Below, one piece after another: positions 29,529-38,938 of a stretch of DNA of 64,000 bases (positions within the stretch are counted from its first letter, which is position 1; the number at the start of each line of letters is the position of its first letter). The notes under the pieces were generated by a model. It was not told where the DNA came from, did no database searches, and was given only the letters and a program-made list of their open reading frames with translations. The DNA is taken from positions 27,150 to 91,149 of the IMG/VR virus record IMGVR_UViG_3300021962_000058; one strand, given 5' to 3'. Origin of the DNA: a virus. The translations under genes and the position numbers were made by a program.

Positions 29529-30371
29529 ATGGCAAAACCAGCAAGTAGGCAAGAACTAATTGATTACTGTCTAAGGCGTCTAGGAGCGCCTGTGCTGGAA
29601 ATTAACGTTGATGATGACCAAATAGATGATCTAGTGGACGATGCCCTTCAATACTTCAATGAGCGCCACTTTGATGGTGTAGAGAGAATGTATTTGAAGT
29701 ATCAGATAAGTCAAGCAGATATTGATAGAGGGTCGGCAAAAGGTAAAAATGGTGTTGGAATTGTTACAACAACAGGAACATCCAATGTAATTGGATATGG
29801 TACAACATCATTTAACTTCTATGAAACATCAAACTATATTCAAGTTCCAGATTCAGTCATAGGTATTGAAAAGATATTTAAGTTTGATACTAGTTCCATT
29901 TCTGGTGGAATGTTTAGTATTAAGTATCAACTATTTTTAAATGATCTATATTATTTCAACTCAGTTGAACTTTTACAATATGCTATGGTTAAAAGTTATC
30001 TTGAAGATATTGACTTCTTACTAACAACTGATAAGCAAGTTAGATTTAACAAAAGACAGAATAGATTATATCTGGACCTTGATTGGGGAGCACAGTCTGC
30101 TGGTAATTTTTTAGTTTTAGATTGTTACAGAATTTTAGATCCAACTACTCATACCAAAGTTTATAATGATAGTTTCTTAAAAAGATATCTTACAGCACTA
30201 ATTAAGAGACAGTGGGGTCAAAACTTAATTAAATTTAGAGGAGTTAAACTTCCTGGTGGTATTGAATTTAATGGCAGAGAAATTTATGAAGACGCAGAAA
30301 GAGAACTAGATGAAATAACTAAGAGAATGTCAATGGATTATGAACTTCCACCATACGACTTTATTGGGTAA
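29529..30371 (+). CDS. gp13: neck protein gp13
   Basis: A 280-residue protein with the gp13 N-terminal signature: SRQELIDYCLRRLGAPVLEI, then VDDDQIDDLVDDALQYFNER and HFDGVERMYLKYQI. T4 gp13 is 309 aa. It forms the head-completion/neck ring with gp14, closing the portal after packaging and joining head to tail. The C-terminal region (KRYLTALIKRQWGQNLIKFR, LPGGIEFNGREIYEDAEREL) is also family-typical. gp14 starts on the last base of its stop codon. Confidence 0.9.
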   Translation: MAKPASRQELIDYCLRRLGAPVLEINVDDDQIDDLVDDALQYFNERHFDGVERMYLKYQISQADIDRGSAKGKNGVGIVTTTGTSNVIGYGTTSFNFYETSNYIQVPDSVIGIEKIFKFDTSSISGGMFSIKYQLFLNDLYYFNSVELLQYAMVKSYLEDIDFLLTTDKQVRFNKRQNRLYLDLDWGAQSAGNFLVLDCYRILDPTTHTKVYNDSFLKRYLTALIKRQWGQNLIKFRGVKLPGGIEFNGREIYEDAERELDEITKRMSMDYELPPYDFIG

Positions 30372-31798
30372 TGGCACTTAATCCATTTTTCCTACAAGGA
30401 ACATCATCTGAACAGAGATTGATTCAGGACTTAATAAATGAGCATCTTAGGATGTATGGTGTTGAAGTCATTTATATACCAAGAAAATTTGTAAATAGAA
30501 AAACTATCATAGAAGAAGTTCAATCTTCAAGATTTGATGATAATTTTGCGATTGAAGCATATGTAAATACTTACGATGGTTATTCTGGTGCGGGAGATAT
30601 TTTAACAAAATTTGGAATGAGTCTTAGAGATGAATTATTGATTACAATATCAAAAGAAAGATTTGAAGATTTTATCGCTCCATTTATGGGAGCATTAGAT
30701 GATGGAAGTGGTGAAGGTGAAATTATATTATCTACTCGCCCAAGAGAGGGGGACTTAATTTACTTTCCACTTGGAGAAAGAATTTTTGAAGTTAAGTTTG
30801 TTGAACATGAAAATCCTTTTTATCAACTAGGTAAAAATTATGTTTATGAATTGAAGTGTGAACTATTTGAATATGAGGATGAAATTATTGATACTTCTAT
30901 TGAAGAAGTAGATACACAAGTTGAAAATGAAGGATATATTACTACACTAAAACTGATTGGTGTTGGTAGAACTGCAACAGCATCTGCCACAATTGGTAGT
31001 GGATATGTTAGGGAAATTTTCCTTAATAATGATGGATATGGATATACTTCCACACCTGTAGTTGCTATAAGTAGTTCTCCCACTGGACAACCAGGAGATA
31101 ATGCAACAGCGGTTGCACTAATGTCAGTTAGAAATGGAATTAGATCTGTTGATAGAATTTATTTGACTAATGCAGGTGCTGGATATAGCACTCCACCAAC
31201 TATAAGAATTACTGGTGGTGGTGGAGCAGGTGCTGCTGCTACTTGTTCAATCGAAACTTCATATAATGGTGTAGTTAGATTTATTGTTAATGATAATGGT
31301 GTTGGATATGGTACTGCCCCCGTCGTTACAGTTTCAGCACCAGGACAAACTGGAATAGGTAGAACTGCTGTTGGTATTGCCTCTATTGGACTTGTCGGAT
31401 CTGATAGCGTAGTTCGTTTAGTATACGTTGCAAATCCAGGAATAGGATACACTTCAAATCCAACTGTGGTTATTGCAAATCCAGAAACACTTACGGGTAT
31501 TGGAACTTTCTTATTCAACGAAGTCGTTAGAGGATCTAGATCTCAAATTAGAGCAAGAGTTAAATCGTGGGATAAAGATACCAACATTCTCAAGGTTGCT
31601 AATTTAGGTATTGGAGCAACACAACCATTATTTTTACCAGGCGAAAATATTATTGGAACAGAGTCGGGAGCGATATTTACTGTTCAATATTTTGATCAAA
31701 TGGATACATATGATAAATATAGTCAAAATGATGAGATTGAAGAAGAAGCAGATCTCATTTTAGACTTTACAGAATCAAATCCATTTGGTACTTATTAA
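30371..31798 (+). CDS. gp14: neck protein gp14 with inserted GxGY beta-repeat region
   Basis: The N-terminal ~195 residues match gp14: MALNPFFLQGTSSEQRLIQD, VEVIYIPRKFVNRKTIIEEV, and ENPFYQLGKNYVYELKCELF. T4 gp14 is 256 aa while this protein is 475. The excess is a repetitive block (about residues 196-385) with units such as NNDGYGYTSTPVV, TNAGAGYSTPPTI, NDNGVGYGTAPVV and NPGIGYTSNPTVV. The gp14-like C-terminus (DQMDTYDKYSQNDEIEEEAD) resumes afterwards. The insertion probably projects from the neck. The stop overlaps the gp15 start. Confidence 0.88.
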   Translation: MALNPFFLQGTSSEQRLIQDLINEHLRMYGVEVIYIPRKFVNRKTIIEEVQSSRFDDNFAIEAYVNTYDGYSGAGDILTKFGMSLRDELLITISKERFEDFIAPFMGALDDGSGEGEIILSTRPREGDLIYFPLGERIFEVKFVEHENPFYQLGKNYVYELKCELFEYEDEIIDTSIEEVDTQVENEGYITTLKLIGVGRTATASATIGSGYVREIFLNNDGYGYTSTPVVAISSSPTGQPGDNATAVALMSVRNGIRSVDRIYLTNAGAGYSTPPTIRITGGGGAGAAATCSIETSYNGVVRFIVNDNGVGYGTAPVVTVSAPGQTGIGRTAVGIASIGLVGSDSVVRLVYVANPGIGYTSNPTVVIANPETLTGIGTFLFNEVVRGSRSQIRARVKSWDKDTNILKVANLGIGATQPLFLPGENIIGTESGAIFTVQYFDQMDTYDKYSQNDEIEEEADLILDFTESNPFGTY

Positions 31799-32598
31799 TG
31801 TTAGGAACGTACTATTATCACGAAATCATAAGAAAGACTATAATAGCTTTCGGAACATTATTTAACCAAATTCACATTCGCCATACCGATCAAAACGGTA
31901 ATAGCATAAGTGATATGAGAGTTCCTATCGCTTATGGTCCGAGACAAAAGTTTCTTGCAAGAATTCAACAGCAACCAGAATTAAATAAAGCGACTCAGAT
32001 TTCACTGCCAAGAATGTCATTTGAGATGACTTCTATACAATATGATCCAAGTAGAAAGTCGAGTGTTGTTCAAACTTTCAAGACCTGTGATGTTAATGGT
32101 AATGTAAAAAAAGTTTTTATGCCAGTTCCCTATAATATTGGGTTTGAACTTAATATTTTAACTAAATTAAATGATGATGCTCTACAAATTATTGAGCAAA
32201 TTTTACCATATTTCCAACCAGGATTTAATGTAACAATAGATATGATTGAATCTATTGGTGAGAAAAAAGATGTTCCGATGGTTTTGGAAAGTATAAATTT
32301 TCAGGATGATTATGAAGGTGATTTTTCAACAAGAAGAGCGTTAATATATACATTATCATTCACAGCAAAAACATATCTGTTTGGTCCAGTTGCTGATAGT
32401 ACTGATGGACTAATTCGTAAGATTCAAGTTGATATGTACACCAGTACAGATACAGAAAATGCTAAAAGAGAACTTAGATATACATTACGTCCAATTCCAA
32501 CTGATGCAGGTCCAGATGATAACTTTGGATTTGACGAAAGATGGGAATTCCTCGATGATTCGAGAGAATATAGTCCAACACGCAAAATAGATGTTTGA
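31798..32598 (+). CDS. gp15: tail sheath stabiliser/terminator gp15
   Basis: A 266-residue protein (T4 gp15: 272 aa) starting YYYHEIIRKTIIAFGTLFNQ and IHIRHTDQNG, with VPIAYGPRQKFLARIQQQPE and LPRMSFEMTSIQYDPSRKSS. These segments are characteristic of gp15, which caps the contractile tail, stabilises the sheath and docks to the gp13/gp14 neck. ATG overlaps the gp14 stop (TAATG), indicating translational coupling. Confidence 0.92.
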   Translation: MLGTYYYHEIIRKTIIAFGTLFNQIHIRHTDQNGNSISDMRVPIAYGPRQKFLARIQQQPELNKATQISLPRMSFEMTSIQYDPSRKSSVVQTFKTCDVNGNVKKVFMPVPYNIGFELNILTKLNDDALQIIEQILPYFQPGFNVTIDMIESIGEKKDVPMVLESINFQDDYEGDFSTRRALIYTLSFTAKTYLFGPVADSTDGLIRKIQVDMYTSTDTENAKRELRYTLRPIPTDAGPDDNFGFDERWEFLDDSREYSPTRKIDV

Positions 32599-32604
32599 TA
32601 GATT

Positions 32605-33027
32605 ATGTCAGAAAATTATGATAGTATCGATAACGCTTTAAACATTAAGAGTGAAATCGTAAACGTAGAGAAAGAAACTCCTATCGTTAAAGTAGAATCT
32701 ACTAGCGATGGAGATATTAGAAAAGATTATGAGTATACTAGGGCAAACTTATATTCTCTTATAGAAAAGGGTCAAGAAGCAATTAATGGAATAATGGAGC
32801 TTGCTGCTGAAAGTGATCAACCAAGAGCATATGAAGTTGCGGGTCAATTAATTAAAAGTGTTGGAGATGTAACTGATAAACTTATTGATTTACAAAAGAA
32901 ACTCAAAGATGTTGAAGAAGATGTGGTAAAAACAACAAATAATGTTACTAACAATGCGGTGTTTGTTGGTTCAACATCAGAACTGTCTAAACTTCTGAAA
33001 CAAGGTTTTCTAAATAATAAAGAGTAA
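32605..33027 (+). CDS. gp16: terminase small subunit gp16
   Basis: A 140-residue mostly helical protein (T4 gp16: 164 aa). The central segment DYEYTRANLYSLIEKGQEAI, followed by NGIMELAAESDQPRAYEVAG and QLIKSVGDVTDKLIDLQKKL, is the conserved core of T4-type small terminases, including the coiled-coil oligomerisation part. The tail has NNAVFVGSTSELSKLLKQ. It recognises concatemeric DNA and regulates the gp17 motor, which here is encoded 4 kb downstream rather than immediately next to it. Confidence 0.88.
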   Translation: MSENYDSIDNALNIKSEIVNVEKETPIVKVESTSDGDIRKDYEYTRANLYSLIEKGQEAINGIMELAAESDQPRAYEVAGQLIKSVGDVTDKLIDLQKKLKDVEEDVVKTTNNVTNNAVFVGSTSELSKLLKQGFLNNKE

Positions 33028-33040
33028 ACTTTTCAGATGT

Positions 33041-35062
33041 ATGAGTTGGTCTAATGATTACAAAAAATCAATAGACTGTAAAAATCCAAAGGGTTTTTCT
33101 CAAAAGGCACATTGTGCTGCCAGAAAGAAAAGACAAAGAGGCGAAGAGACAAAATCAATGTCACCATTTAACGAAGACGTGCAAAGTGTAAAGAAGATTA
33201 AGTTCTCCAAATTTACACACAAAACTCCCCATCTAAAAGGCGGTCAACACGTTTTAGATCCAAATGTGGATTTAAAGCAATTAGTTCATCACGCAACTGT
33301 TCAGTATCTTGATCGTGATGCTGATGGTGATATTGACATCTATGATGCTTCTAGTAAAAAAACACCTGATGAAAATGTTATGAGTGCTCCTGGTGAAGCA
33401 CAAAAGAGATCTTTGAAACTAATTGCAAAGCAAAAAGGTGAAATGCTTCATACAAAAAGAGGCTCAGCATTTGAAGGTGTTGAAATGAGATATTGCAAAC
33501 TTTGCAGAAAAATGGAAGCAAGAACGGATTGTTCATATGGACCTACAATGTGGGATAAGTATTCGGTAGCAAAAGTTCATCCAGCCAACGAAGCGAAAGA
33601 TCACGAGTATTCAATGGCTCGTTCGGAACTCTCTACCATTGTTAATGGTGCCAAGAGACTTCAGAAAAAAATGAAGAAAGGTGAAGGTGAGATTGAGGCT
33701 TGGGTTCAGTCAAAAATCACCAAAGCAGCAGATTATATTGATTCGGCAGCAGATTATGTTGATAGTGGTGAAATGAATAAGGAAGAAGTTGAAATATTAG
33801 AAGGTAAAAGAGACGGTAAATCTGCAAAGGATCCTGGTTATTCATTAAGAGATTGGTTTAAAGGTGGTGGATGGGTTCAGGCAGGTGGTAAGTATGATGG
33901 TAAACCTTGTGCCAAACAACCAGGTCAAAAAACAAAGCCATTCTGCCGCGATGCCGATGATCGTGCTGCAATGAGCAAATCTGAAAGAACAAGAAGAGCA
34001 GCAAAAAAGCGTAAAGAAGATCCAAATCCAAATAGAAGTGGAAAAGCAAAATTTGTAAGTGCTTCTTATGAACCACAAGGTCAGCAACTTGATGAGTTAT
34101 GGGGAAAGGTTGCTCTTGGTGCAGGTGCAATGTTTATTCCATATCTTTTGAAAAAATTTGCAAAACCTGCTGTAGATAAAGTAATTAATGAACCAGCAAC
34201 TGGATCTGGAACTTTAGTTGATAAATTAAAGCAGAAAAGAGATACTATCAATCAGATGAATTCTTATGAATTACAAGGTGAAGTGATTGATGAAGCAGGA
34301 AAAAAATGCTGGAAAGGATATAAGAAGGCAGGAACTCAAACACTTTTTGGAAAAACTTATAATCGCTGCGTAAAGGAAGAAGTTTGTCCCGTTTGTGGAT
34401 ATGATCCCTGCGAATGTTTAGAAGGATCTCTCCAAGAGAAAAAAGATGCTTGCTATCATAAAGTAAAGTCACGTTATAAAGTTTGGCCAAGTGCATATGC
34501 ATCTGGTGCATTAGTTAAGTGTCGTAAAGTTGGAGCAGATAGTTGGGGAACTAAATCAGAAAGCACTGATGCACTTGGATATGATTGGGATACACCAATT
34601 AGAGAAAGACCAGATAGATATTGCCCCAAATGTGAAAAACTAGAACTAAGAAATGAATGTAAATATGGAACTAGATACTGGGATATGTTTTCACTTCCAG
34701 CAGAATTGATCGGATCAAAAAAAGAATATAATATAACTATGCCTTATGCAGGCAATGTGAAAGAAAAATATCAGTTTTCAAATTGGAGAGAAGAACTTGC
34801 AGAGGACTGGCAAAAAGTTAATCGTCAAGACAAAACTGATGGATTAAGTCCCGCTGCAGTAAAAGCATATCGTCGTGAGAATCCAGGTTCAAAACTTCAA
34901 ACTGCAGTAACTGAAAAGAAACCAAAAGGTAAGAGAGCAAAGCGTCGTGCATCATTCTGCCGCAGAATGAAGGGTATGAAGTCTAAACTGACTTCTGCAA
35001 AAACTGCAAGAGATCCAGATTCAAGAATTAACAAAGCACTACGTCGTTGGAGGTGTAACTAA
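33041..35062 (+). CDS. modular Cys-rich basic protein, 673 aa (candidate internal head protein)
   Basis: This protein is a chain of short basic or Cys-containing motifs. In order: IDCKNPKGFSQKAHCAARKK; an EF-hand-like loop DRDADGDIDIYD; a CxxC segment YCKLCRKMEARTDCSYGP ending in WDKYS; a DUF6321-like block (SLRDWFKGGGWVQAGGKYDG, then RAAMSKSERTRRAAKKRKED); CWKGYKKAGTQTLFGKTYNR; CPVCGYDPCEC; a DUF5872-like block (YKVWPSAYASGALVKCRKVG); a second CxxC segment YCPKCEKLELRNECKYGT; and a basic end (SFCRRMKGMKSKLTSAKTAR). Several LDE/LQE-type sites could be cut by gp21. Composition and place between gp16 and gp17 suggest a DNA-bound capsid-internal protein; function is not known. Confidence 0.75.
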   Translation: MSWSNDYKKSIDCKNPKGFSQKAHCAARKKRQRGEETKSMSPFNEDVQSVKKIKFSKFTHKTPHLKGGQHVLDPNVDLKQLVHHATVQYLDRDADGDIDIYDASSKKTPDENVMSAPGEAQKRSLKLIAKQKGEMLHTKRGSAFEGVEMRYCKLCRKMEARTDCSYGPTMWDKYSVAKVHPANEAKDHEYSMARSELSTIVNGAKRLQKKMKKGEGEIEAWVQSKITKAADYIDSAADYVDSGEMNKEEVEILEGKRDGKSAKDPGYSLRDWFKGGGWVQAGGKYDGKPCAKQPGQKTKPFCRDADDRAAMSKSERTRRAAKKRKEDPNPNRSGKAKFVSASYEPQGQQLDELWGKVALGAGAMFIPYLLKKFAKPAVDKVINEPATGSGTLVDKLKQKRDTINQMNSYELQGEVIDEAGKKCWKGYKKAGTQTLFGKTYNRCVKEEVCPVCGYDPCECLEGSLQEKKDACYHKVKSRYKVWPSAYASGALVKCRKVGADSWGTKSESTDALGYDWDTPIRERPDRYCPKCEKLELRNECKYGTRYWDMFSLPAELIGSKKEYNITMPYAGNVKEKYQFSNWREELAEDWQKVNRQDKTDGLSPAAVKAYRRENPGSKLQTAVTEKKPKGKRAKRRASFCRRMKGMKSKLTSAKTARDPDSRINKALRRWRCN

Positions 35063-35379
35063 TGAAATCTTTTAGAGAGTTTCTTTCCGAAAGTGTAAAT
35101 ATAGCAGGTGACTTTAATGGAAACCTTTATATTAATGGTTCTGAACAACAATCAGAACCTGTTGGAGAATCTTTCTTTGCTGACGTAGTTTGGGAAGGAA
35201 AGATGTATCGTTTAGAAGTTGAAGGTAAGATGATGCATAAAAATGAACTTGCTGAACAAATTCAAGAAGAATATCCTGGTGCAATTGTTCATAACATTTA
35301 TCCTTCACAATCACAAAGTTCTTTAAGAATCAAAAATTCACAAAGATATCAACCAGAAAGACTGACTTGGACTGATTAA
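35062..35379 (+). CDS. small protein with capsid-targeting-like N-terminus, 105 aa
   Basis: Starts MKSFREFLSES, very like the capsid-targeting sequence of T4 internal proteins (MKTYQEFIAEA) and containing a gp21 cleavage consensus LSE before Ser at residues 8-11. The rest is a small acidic alpha/beta domain (FFADVVWEGKMYRLEVEGKM, MHKNELAEQIQEEYPGAIVH). ATG overlaps the preceding stop (TAATG). I infer packaging into the prohead with removal of the first 10 residues. The role of the mature domain is unknown. Confidence 0.7.
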   Translation: MKSFREFLSESVNIAGDFNGNLYINGSEQQSEPVGESFFADVVWEGKMYRLEVEGKMMHKNELAEQIQEEYPGAIVHNIYPSQSQSSLRIKNSQRYQPERLTWTD

Positions 35380-35381
35380 TT

Positions 35382-36716
35382 ATGGCACAATGGAATAAGA
35401 ATACACAGGACTTTCTGAATCAAGAAAGAACTTTATTTGAAGTTAATGGTGTTGCTACCAGAGACGGAAAAATTGTAGATAAATTTAATCGGTTTCCAGT
35501 AGATGTTCTTCCAGCAAATGCAGATGCTTTTGGAAGAACAAGAGTATCAAACCCATTAACACTTTTCGATTCATCTCATAGGTACAGAGATAATAACCTG
35601 TGGGATAGTTTAATAGTTGGAACTGGTTCTACTGTTGGATTTGCAACTACAGCAGGTTTGGTTGATATGACTGTTGGTGTTGGAAGCACCGCATCAGTTA
35701 TCAGAGAAACTACAAAAGTATTTTCATATCAACCAGGAAAATCTCTGTTGACTATGAATACTTTTATATTGAATCCACCAAAAGAAAATCTAAGGCAAAG
35801 AGTTGGGTATTTTGGTGCCGATAATGGAATATATTTTGAGGTTGATGGTACTACAGCATATTTTGTAGAAAGAAGTTTGTCATTAGGAACAGAAACAAGA
35901 GTTGCTCAATCAAATTGGAATATTGATAAGTTAGATGGAACAGGTGTTTCTGGAATTACCTTAGACCTATCCAAAGCACAAATTCTTTGGATGGATATTG
36001 AATGGTTAGGACTTGGAAATGTAAGACTTGGATTTATAATTAATGGAAATTTTATTCACGCACATACTTTCCAACACGCAAATATAATTCAATCAACATA
36101 TATTACAACAGCATCACTTCCTTTGAGGTATGAAATTAGCAACACTGGAATTACAACGAGTACAAGCACACTAAAACAAGTTTGTTCTACAGTAATTTCC
36201 GAAGGCGGATACGAACTTCGTGGATTGCAGCAAGCAGTTTCAACACCTATTACAGCACCAGTAGATTTGCCAACTCCTGCTGGGACATATTATCCAGTCA
36301 TTTCCATTAGACTTAAAGCACCAATTAATGGACAACCAGATAGATTAGATGCAATTGTTATTATGACGGCACTATCAATTATGGGAACTGGAAATGGTCC
36401 CCAATATAATTGGCAGGTGAGAGCAAGTGCAACTACATCGGGAGGAACTTGGGTGAGTGCTGGAACAGACTCTGCGATTGAATATAAAATAGATGGTGGA
36501 ACCGTTAGTGGTGGAAGAGTCCTAGCATCTGGATTCCTTACGTCGGCAAACCAATCATCACAATCAGTAGATATTCTTAAAGAAGCACTCTTCAAGTTTC
36601 AGTTAGAAAGAAATGGATTAACTAAAACTCCATATGAACTAACGTTAGTTGCGGCATCTGATACTGCGGGTGCTGATATTTTTGCTTCATTAGACTGGGA
36701 AGAAATTAGTAGGTAA
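35382..36716 (+). CDS. likely virion structural protein, 444 aa
   Basis: A 444-residue beta-rich protein starting MAQWNKNTQDFLNQERTLFE, with an aromatic core (NDNLW-like: RYRDNNLWDSLIVGTGSTVG; LWMDIEWLGLGNVRLGFIIN) and a C-terminal SLDWEEISR. No catalytic motif, signal peptide or membrane segment is visible. Similar proteins occur near gp17 in T4-like cyanophages and are generally regarded as structural. It may be a head or tail decoration or a lectin-like fold; I base this on composition and neighbours. A gap with a late promoter follows. Confidence 0.7.
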   Translation: MAQWNKNTQDFLNQERTLFEVNGVATRDGKIVDKFNRFPVDVLPANADAFGRTRVSNPLTLFDSSHRYRDNNLWDSLIVGTGSTVGFATTAGLVDMTVGVGSTASVIRETTKVFSYQPGKSLLTMNTFILNPPKENLRQRVGYFGADNGIYFEVDGTTAYFVERSLSLGTETRVAQSNWNIDKLDGTGVSGITLDLSKAQILWMDIEWLGLGNVRLGFIINGNFIHAHTFQHANIIQSTYITTASLPLRYEISNTGITTSTSTLKQVCSTVISEGGYELRGLQQAVSTPITAPVDLPTPAGTYYPVISIRLKAPINGQPDRLDAIVIMTALSIMGTGNGPQYNWQVRASATTSGGTWVSAGTDSAIEYKIDGGTVSGGRVLASGFLTSANQSSQSVDILKEALFKFQLERNGLTKTPYELTLVAASDTAGADIFASLDWEEISR

Positions 36717-36741
36717 TTAATTATGAGTGAAGTTTATCTTG

Positions 36742-36749
36742 TATAAATA
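36742..36749 (+). promoter_or_regulatory. late promoter (TATAAATA) before HNH gene and gp17
   Basis: Exact TATAAATA, 22 bases before the GTG start of the endonuclease gene; it should also serve the overlapping gp17. Confidence 0.65.
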
Positions 36750-36771
36750 TTTTTTAGATTGGGATTGAAAT

Positions 36772-37257
36772 GTGTCTGCTATTATTAAAGTTCCAAGAGA
36801 AAGATTAAGTCCTAAAACAGTAAGAAATATTGCTCGCAAAAATTGGGGATTGACTTGGGAACAAATGAAAGGTATGGATGTTCATCATTTCCCACCAAGA
36901 TGTGAAGGTGGAAAAGATATACCAGAGCATTTATATGTTTGTAGTAGAGAACTACATAAGTATGGGTGGCATAATGATGCTTGGTTTATGGAAAATTTAA
37001 ATAAGGCAACTCAAAAAAATATTGGTAGGAAACATAGTAAAGAAACTTGTAGAAAGAAAAGTGAGGCACTGAAAGGTCGCTCTTTTGGTCATAAGTATGA
37101 GGGTGGAGAAAAACACCCAAACAGTAAAAGAGTTTCCATCAATGGGAGAGTTTATGTTTCTCAACAAGAAGCAGCAGATGATGTTGGAATAACAATACAA
37201 GGTCTTTCATATAGAATGAAACACTGGGGTCCAGACAGGGGGTATGAGTATGTCTAG
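36772..37257 (+). CDS. free-standing HNH homing endonuclease with NUMOD/IENR1-type tail
   Basis: The likely start is GTG at 36772 (MSAIIKVPRERLSPKT). The catalytic HNH-like core is VHHFPPRCEGGKDIPEHLYV followed by C and H residues (ELHKYGWH). Next is a NUMOD3-type motif (GRKHSKETCRKKSEALKG), then an IENR1/NUMOD1-like DNA-recognition helix region (VYVSQQEAADDVGITIQG). Length 161 aa is normal for phage mobile endonucleases. It ends 14 bases inside the gp17 frame, so it lies between two intact genes and is not an intron. Such enzymes cut the cognate site in phages lacking them and spread by repair; gp17 or its flank is the probable target (inference). Confidence 0.85.
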   Translation: MSAIIKVPRERLSPKTVRNIARKNWGLTWEQMKGMDVHHFPPRCEGGKDIPEHLYVCSRELHKYGWHNDAWFMENLNKATQKNIGRKHSKETCRKKSEALKGRSFGHKYEGGEKHPNSKRVSINGRVYVSQQEAADDVGITIQGLSYRMKHWGPDRGYEYV

Positions 37258-38938
37258 TGATGTTTATTTGGGTAATCCTCTGCTCAAAAAAGCCAACACG
37301 CCTATTGAGTTTACGGAAGAACAGATTATTGAGTTCTTAAAATGTAAAGAAGATCCTGTATATTTTGCTAGAAATTATATTAAGATTGTGTCTCTTGATC
37401 ACGGTCTAGTTCCTTTTGAGATGTACCCATTTCAGGAGAGATTAATTGAAAATTTCCACAAAAATAGATTTAATATTTGTAAGATGCCACGTCAAACTGG
37501 TAAGTCTACTACTTGTGTATCATATCTTCTGCACTACGCTGTTTTTAACGATAATGTTAACATCGCCATCTTAGCAAACAAAGCATCAACTGCTAGGGAT
37601 CTTCTAGGAAGATTACAACTTGCTTATGAAAACTTGCCGAAGTGGATGCAACAAGGTATTATATCGTGGAACAAAGGTAGTTTAGAATTAGAAAATGGCT
37701 CCAAGATTTCATCTAACTCTACTTCTTCATCTGCTGTCAGAGGCGGATCCTATAATGTCATCTTTCTTGACGAGTTCGCTTTCATCCCGAATCACATTGC
37801 TGATGACTTCTTTGCCTCTGTTTATCCTACTATTTCTTCTGGACAGAGCACGAAGGTAATCATCGTTTCAACGCCACGCGGTATGAATCATTTCTACCGT
37901 ATGTGGCACGATGCTGAACGCAACAAGAATGAATATGTGCCAACTGATGTTCATTGGTCAGAAGTTCCTGGTAGAGATGAGGCGTGGAAAGAGCAGACTA
38001 TTGCCAACACTTCTGAACAGCAGTTCAAAGTTGAGTTTGAATGTGAATTCTTAGGATCTGTCAATACTCTTATCAATCCATCAAAATTAAGAAATCTTGT
38101 CTATGAAGATCCTATAAAGAGAAATGCTGGATTAGACATTTATCAAAATCCAATAGAGGAAAATAATTATTTGATTACAGTTGACGTTGCTCGTGGATTA
38201 GGTAACGATTATTCTGCTTTTATTGTTTTTGATATTACACAGTTTCCATATAAGGTTGTTGCAAAGTATAGAAATAATGAAATTAAACCAATGCTATTTC
38301 CTAGCATTATTCACGAAGTTGCCAAAGGATATAATGATGCTTGGTTATTAATTGAGGTAAATGATATTGGCGATCAAGTTGCAAGTATTCTTCACTTTGA
38401 TCTCGAGTATGATAATGTTTTGATGTGTGCGATGCGTGGTCGTGCAGGTCAAATTGTTGGATCTGGATTTAGTGGGAAGAAATCGCAGTTGGGAGTAAGA
38501 ATGACTTCTGCTGTGAAAAAGTTGGGATGCTCTAACTTAAAAACTCTATTAGAAGATGATAAGTTACTGACTGTTGATTATGACATTATATCAGAACTTA
38601 CAACATTTGCACAGAGGCATAATTCATTTGAAGCAGAAGAAGGATGTAATGATGACTTGGCAATGTGTCTTGTTATATTCTCTTGGTTAGTTGCTCAAGA
38701 TTACTTCAAAGAAATGACGGACAATGATGTTCGTAAGAGAATCTATGAAGAGCAAAAAAACCAGATTGAGCAGGATATGGCACCATTTGGATTTATTTTG
38801 GATGGTCTGGATGAAGAAATTTTTGTTGATGAGAAGACGGGAGATAGGTGGATTAATGCAGCATCGAAGGATAATAATTTGGAAGTTTGGAATTTAGATG
38901 AATATGGAGACAGATCTTATATGTGGGATTATCGATAA
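37244..38938 (+). CDS. gp17: terminase large subunit gp17
   Basis: A 564-residue packaging motor (T4: 610 aa). Walker A is PRQTGKST (residues 82-89), Walker B NVIFLDE (171-177), with the coupling motif region VSTPRG near residue 210. The nuclease domain shows LITVDVARGLGNDYSAF and a later EGCNDDLAM with the acidic metal ligands. The ATPase translocates DNA into the prohead through the gp20 portal and the nuclease cuts the concatemer. ATG at 37244 overlaps the endonuclease gene; an in-frame ATG at 37250 is also possible. The stop overlaps the next gene by one base. Confidence 0.95.
   Translation: MSMSSDVYLGNPLLKKANTPIEFTEEQIIEFLKCKEDPVYFARNYIKIVSLDHGLVPFEMYPFQERLIENFHKNRFNICKMPRQTGKSTTCVSYLLHYAVFNDNVNIAILANKASTARDLLGRLQLAYENLPKWMQQGIISWNKGSLELENGSKISSNSTSSSAVRGGSYNVIFLDEFAFIPNHIADDFFASVYPTISSGQSTKVIIVSTPRGMNHFYRMWHDAERNKNEYVPTDVHWSEVPGRDEAWKEQTIANTSEQQFKVEFECEFLGSVNTLINPSKLRNLVYEDPIKRNAGLDIYQNPIEENNYLITVDVARGLGNDYSAFIVFDITQFPYKVVAKYRNNEIKPMLFPSIIHEVAKGYNDAWLLIEVNDIGDQVASILHFDLEYDNVLMCAMRGRAGQIVGSGFSGKKSQLGVRMTSAVKKLGCSNLKTLLEDDKLLTVDYDIISELTTFAQRHNSFEAEEGCNDDLAMCLVIFSWLVAQDYFKEMTDNDVRKRIYEEQKNQIEQDMAPFGFILDGLDEEIFVDEKTGDRWINAASKDNNLEVWNLDEYGDRSYMWDYR

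Noticed and set aside
36772-37257. HNH gene as a group I intron open frame in gp17
   Set aside because: gp17 begins intact at the end of the HNH gene and no upstream exon of gp17 precedes it.
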